A DNA stretch of 64,000 nt from Sphaerochaeta halotolerans (lineage in GTDB: Bacteria > Spirochaetota > Spirochaetia > Sphaerochaetales > Sphaerochaetaceae). A program made the translations under genes and the position numbers. The stretch spans positions 62,001 through 126,000 of the forward strand of contig NZ_QUWK01000008.1 of assembly GCF_003429665.1 (NCBI RefSeq), in the 5' to 3' direction. The notes beneath the pieces are model-generated. The model saw only the letters and a list, made by a program, of their open reading frames with translations. It made no database searches and was not told where the DNA came from. This document shows, piece after piece, positions 63,450-64,000 of the stretch; the first letter of the stretch is position 1, and every line of letters starts with the position of its first letter.

Positions 63450-63478
63450 AAGGTTTAAGAGGATTCAAGGAGCATAGC

Positions 63479-64000
63479 ATGGCAAAGAACAGTAAAGATA
63501 CGACATTTCCCACTGACCAGAAGCAGAAGCGGGAGGCATTGGAAGCAGCAAGGGTCCAGATTGACAAACAGTTTGGCAAAGGCTCCTTGATGAAGTTTGG
63601 CGACAACAAGGAAAATCGTAATATTGAAAGCATCTCTTCTGGGTCATTGCTTCTCGATGAAGCACTTGGCATTGGTGGATATCCGAAGGGCAGGGTCATT
63701 GAAATCTACGGACCTGAAAGCAGTGGTAAAACCACGCTTGCTCTGCACGCTATTGCTGAGAGCCAGAAAGCTGGAGGGATTGCAGCATTCATTGATGCTG
63801 AACATGCCATGGATCCCAGCTATGCAAAGAAGCTGGGTGTAAATATAGAAGAACTTTGGATCAGCCAACCGGATAGCGGAGAACAAGCGCTAGAAATCGT
63901 AGAGTCCTTGGTGCGGAGTGGGGCAGTGGACATTATTGTTGTGGACTCTGTTGCAGCCCTTACTCCCCAAGCTGAAATTGATGGTGATATGGGTGATAGC
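63479..64000 (+). CDS. recA: Recombinase RecA, 3' part beyond window
   Basis: The first 174 residues are present. AAGGAG precedes ATG 63479 by six bases. Visible motifs are [15 protein letters not shown], Walker [40 protein letters not shown] and Walker [14 protein letters not shown], and the window ends at the start of the DNA-binding loop (EIDGDMGDS). RecA forms the strand-exchange filament and acts before the RuvABC proteins encoded at 29364-31564. Confidence 0.97.
   Translation, partial: MAKNSKDTTFPTDQKQKREALEAARVQIDKQFGKGSLMKFGDNKENRNIESISSGSLLLDEALGIGGYPKGRVIEIYGPESSGKTTLALHAIAESQKAGGIAAFIDAEHAMDPSYAKKLGVNIEELWISQPDSGEQALEIVESLVRSGAVDIIVVDSVAALTPQAEIDGDMGDS

Overview
The window reads as chromosomal DNA of a diderm spirochaete, most likely Sphaerochaeta or a close relative. 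This is inferred from gene content and order, not from a database match. The evidence is: a tamB-bamA-mutS cluster, a roughly 900-residue GreA fused to a large N-terminal helical region, a NusA ending in a zinc ribbon, a RibF without a recognisable riboflavin kinase domain, and envelope genes (BamA, TamB, two LptF/LptG-type permeases, MurJ, a lipoprotein). Apart from three accessory stretches it is dense housekeeping DNA with start/stop overlaps and few terminators. The window begins inside a lipoprotein gene and ends inside recA.

Layout. 1-1175 (minus): a lipoprotein and a small outer-membrane-type protein. 1352-4337: folD, miaB and a sirtuin. 4375-11950: a self-contained sugar-sensing and uptake locus with an AraC-type response regulator, a histidine kinase with almost no extracytoplasmic part, an ABC-ATPase-like protein that has lost every catalytic motif in both halves, then an intact RbsA/RbsC/RbsB-type transporter, closed by a strong terminator. 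12055-12428: tmRNA (ssrA) with its own terminator. 12429-24300: a patchwork of a decayed insertion-sequence gene, a probably transferred DUF819 transporter, sbcDC, a complete IS1595-type element with perfect 24-bp ends and an 8-bp target duplication, a Ca2+/Na+ antiporter, a phosphoesterase, a tyrosine integrase, and about 500 bases of extremely AT-rich DNA with an 11-bp-arm inverted repeat. 24375-26294 (minus): smpB and a formylglycine-generating-enzyme-like membrane protein.

26360-33181: lepB-hemW, yebC-ruvC-ruvA-ruvB-queA, and tmk converging on queA with overlapping stop codons. 33331-43822: tamB-bamA-mutS-comF. 43837-53279: the rimP-nusA-infB-rbfA-truB-ribF-rpsO-pnp operon, with a clear promoter, a terminator-like hairpin in its leader, and another hairpin between rpsO and pnp. 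It runs on into dut, lptF, lptG, tgt and murJ (to 58736). 58737-59373 holds a decayed transposase. 59374-62094 (minus) is the GreA fusion. 62322-64000 is rpe-dtd-recA.

How the parts fit. tmRNA and SmpB are the two partners of ribosome rescue and lie about 12 kb apart, separated by the accessory patchwork. QueA and Tgt are two steps of queuosine tRNA modification. RuvABC, RecA, SbcCD and MutS cover recombination and repair. TamB and BamA, with LptF/LptG-type permeases and MurJ, serve envelope assembly. The most unusual unit is 4375-11950. The kinase has no obvious sensor domain and sits directly before a catalytically dead ABC-ATPase homologue and a live sugar transporter, which suggests that the transporter, through the dead ATPase, is the sensor.
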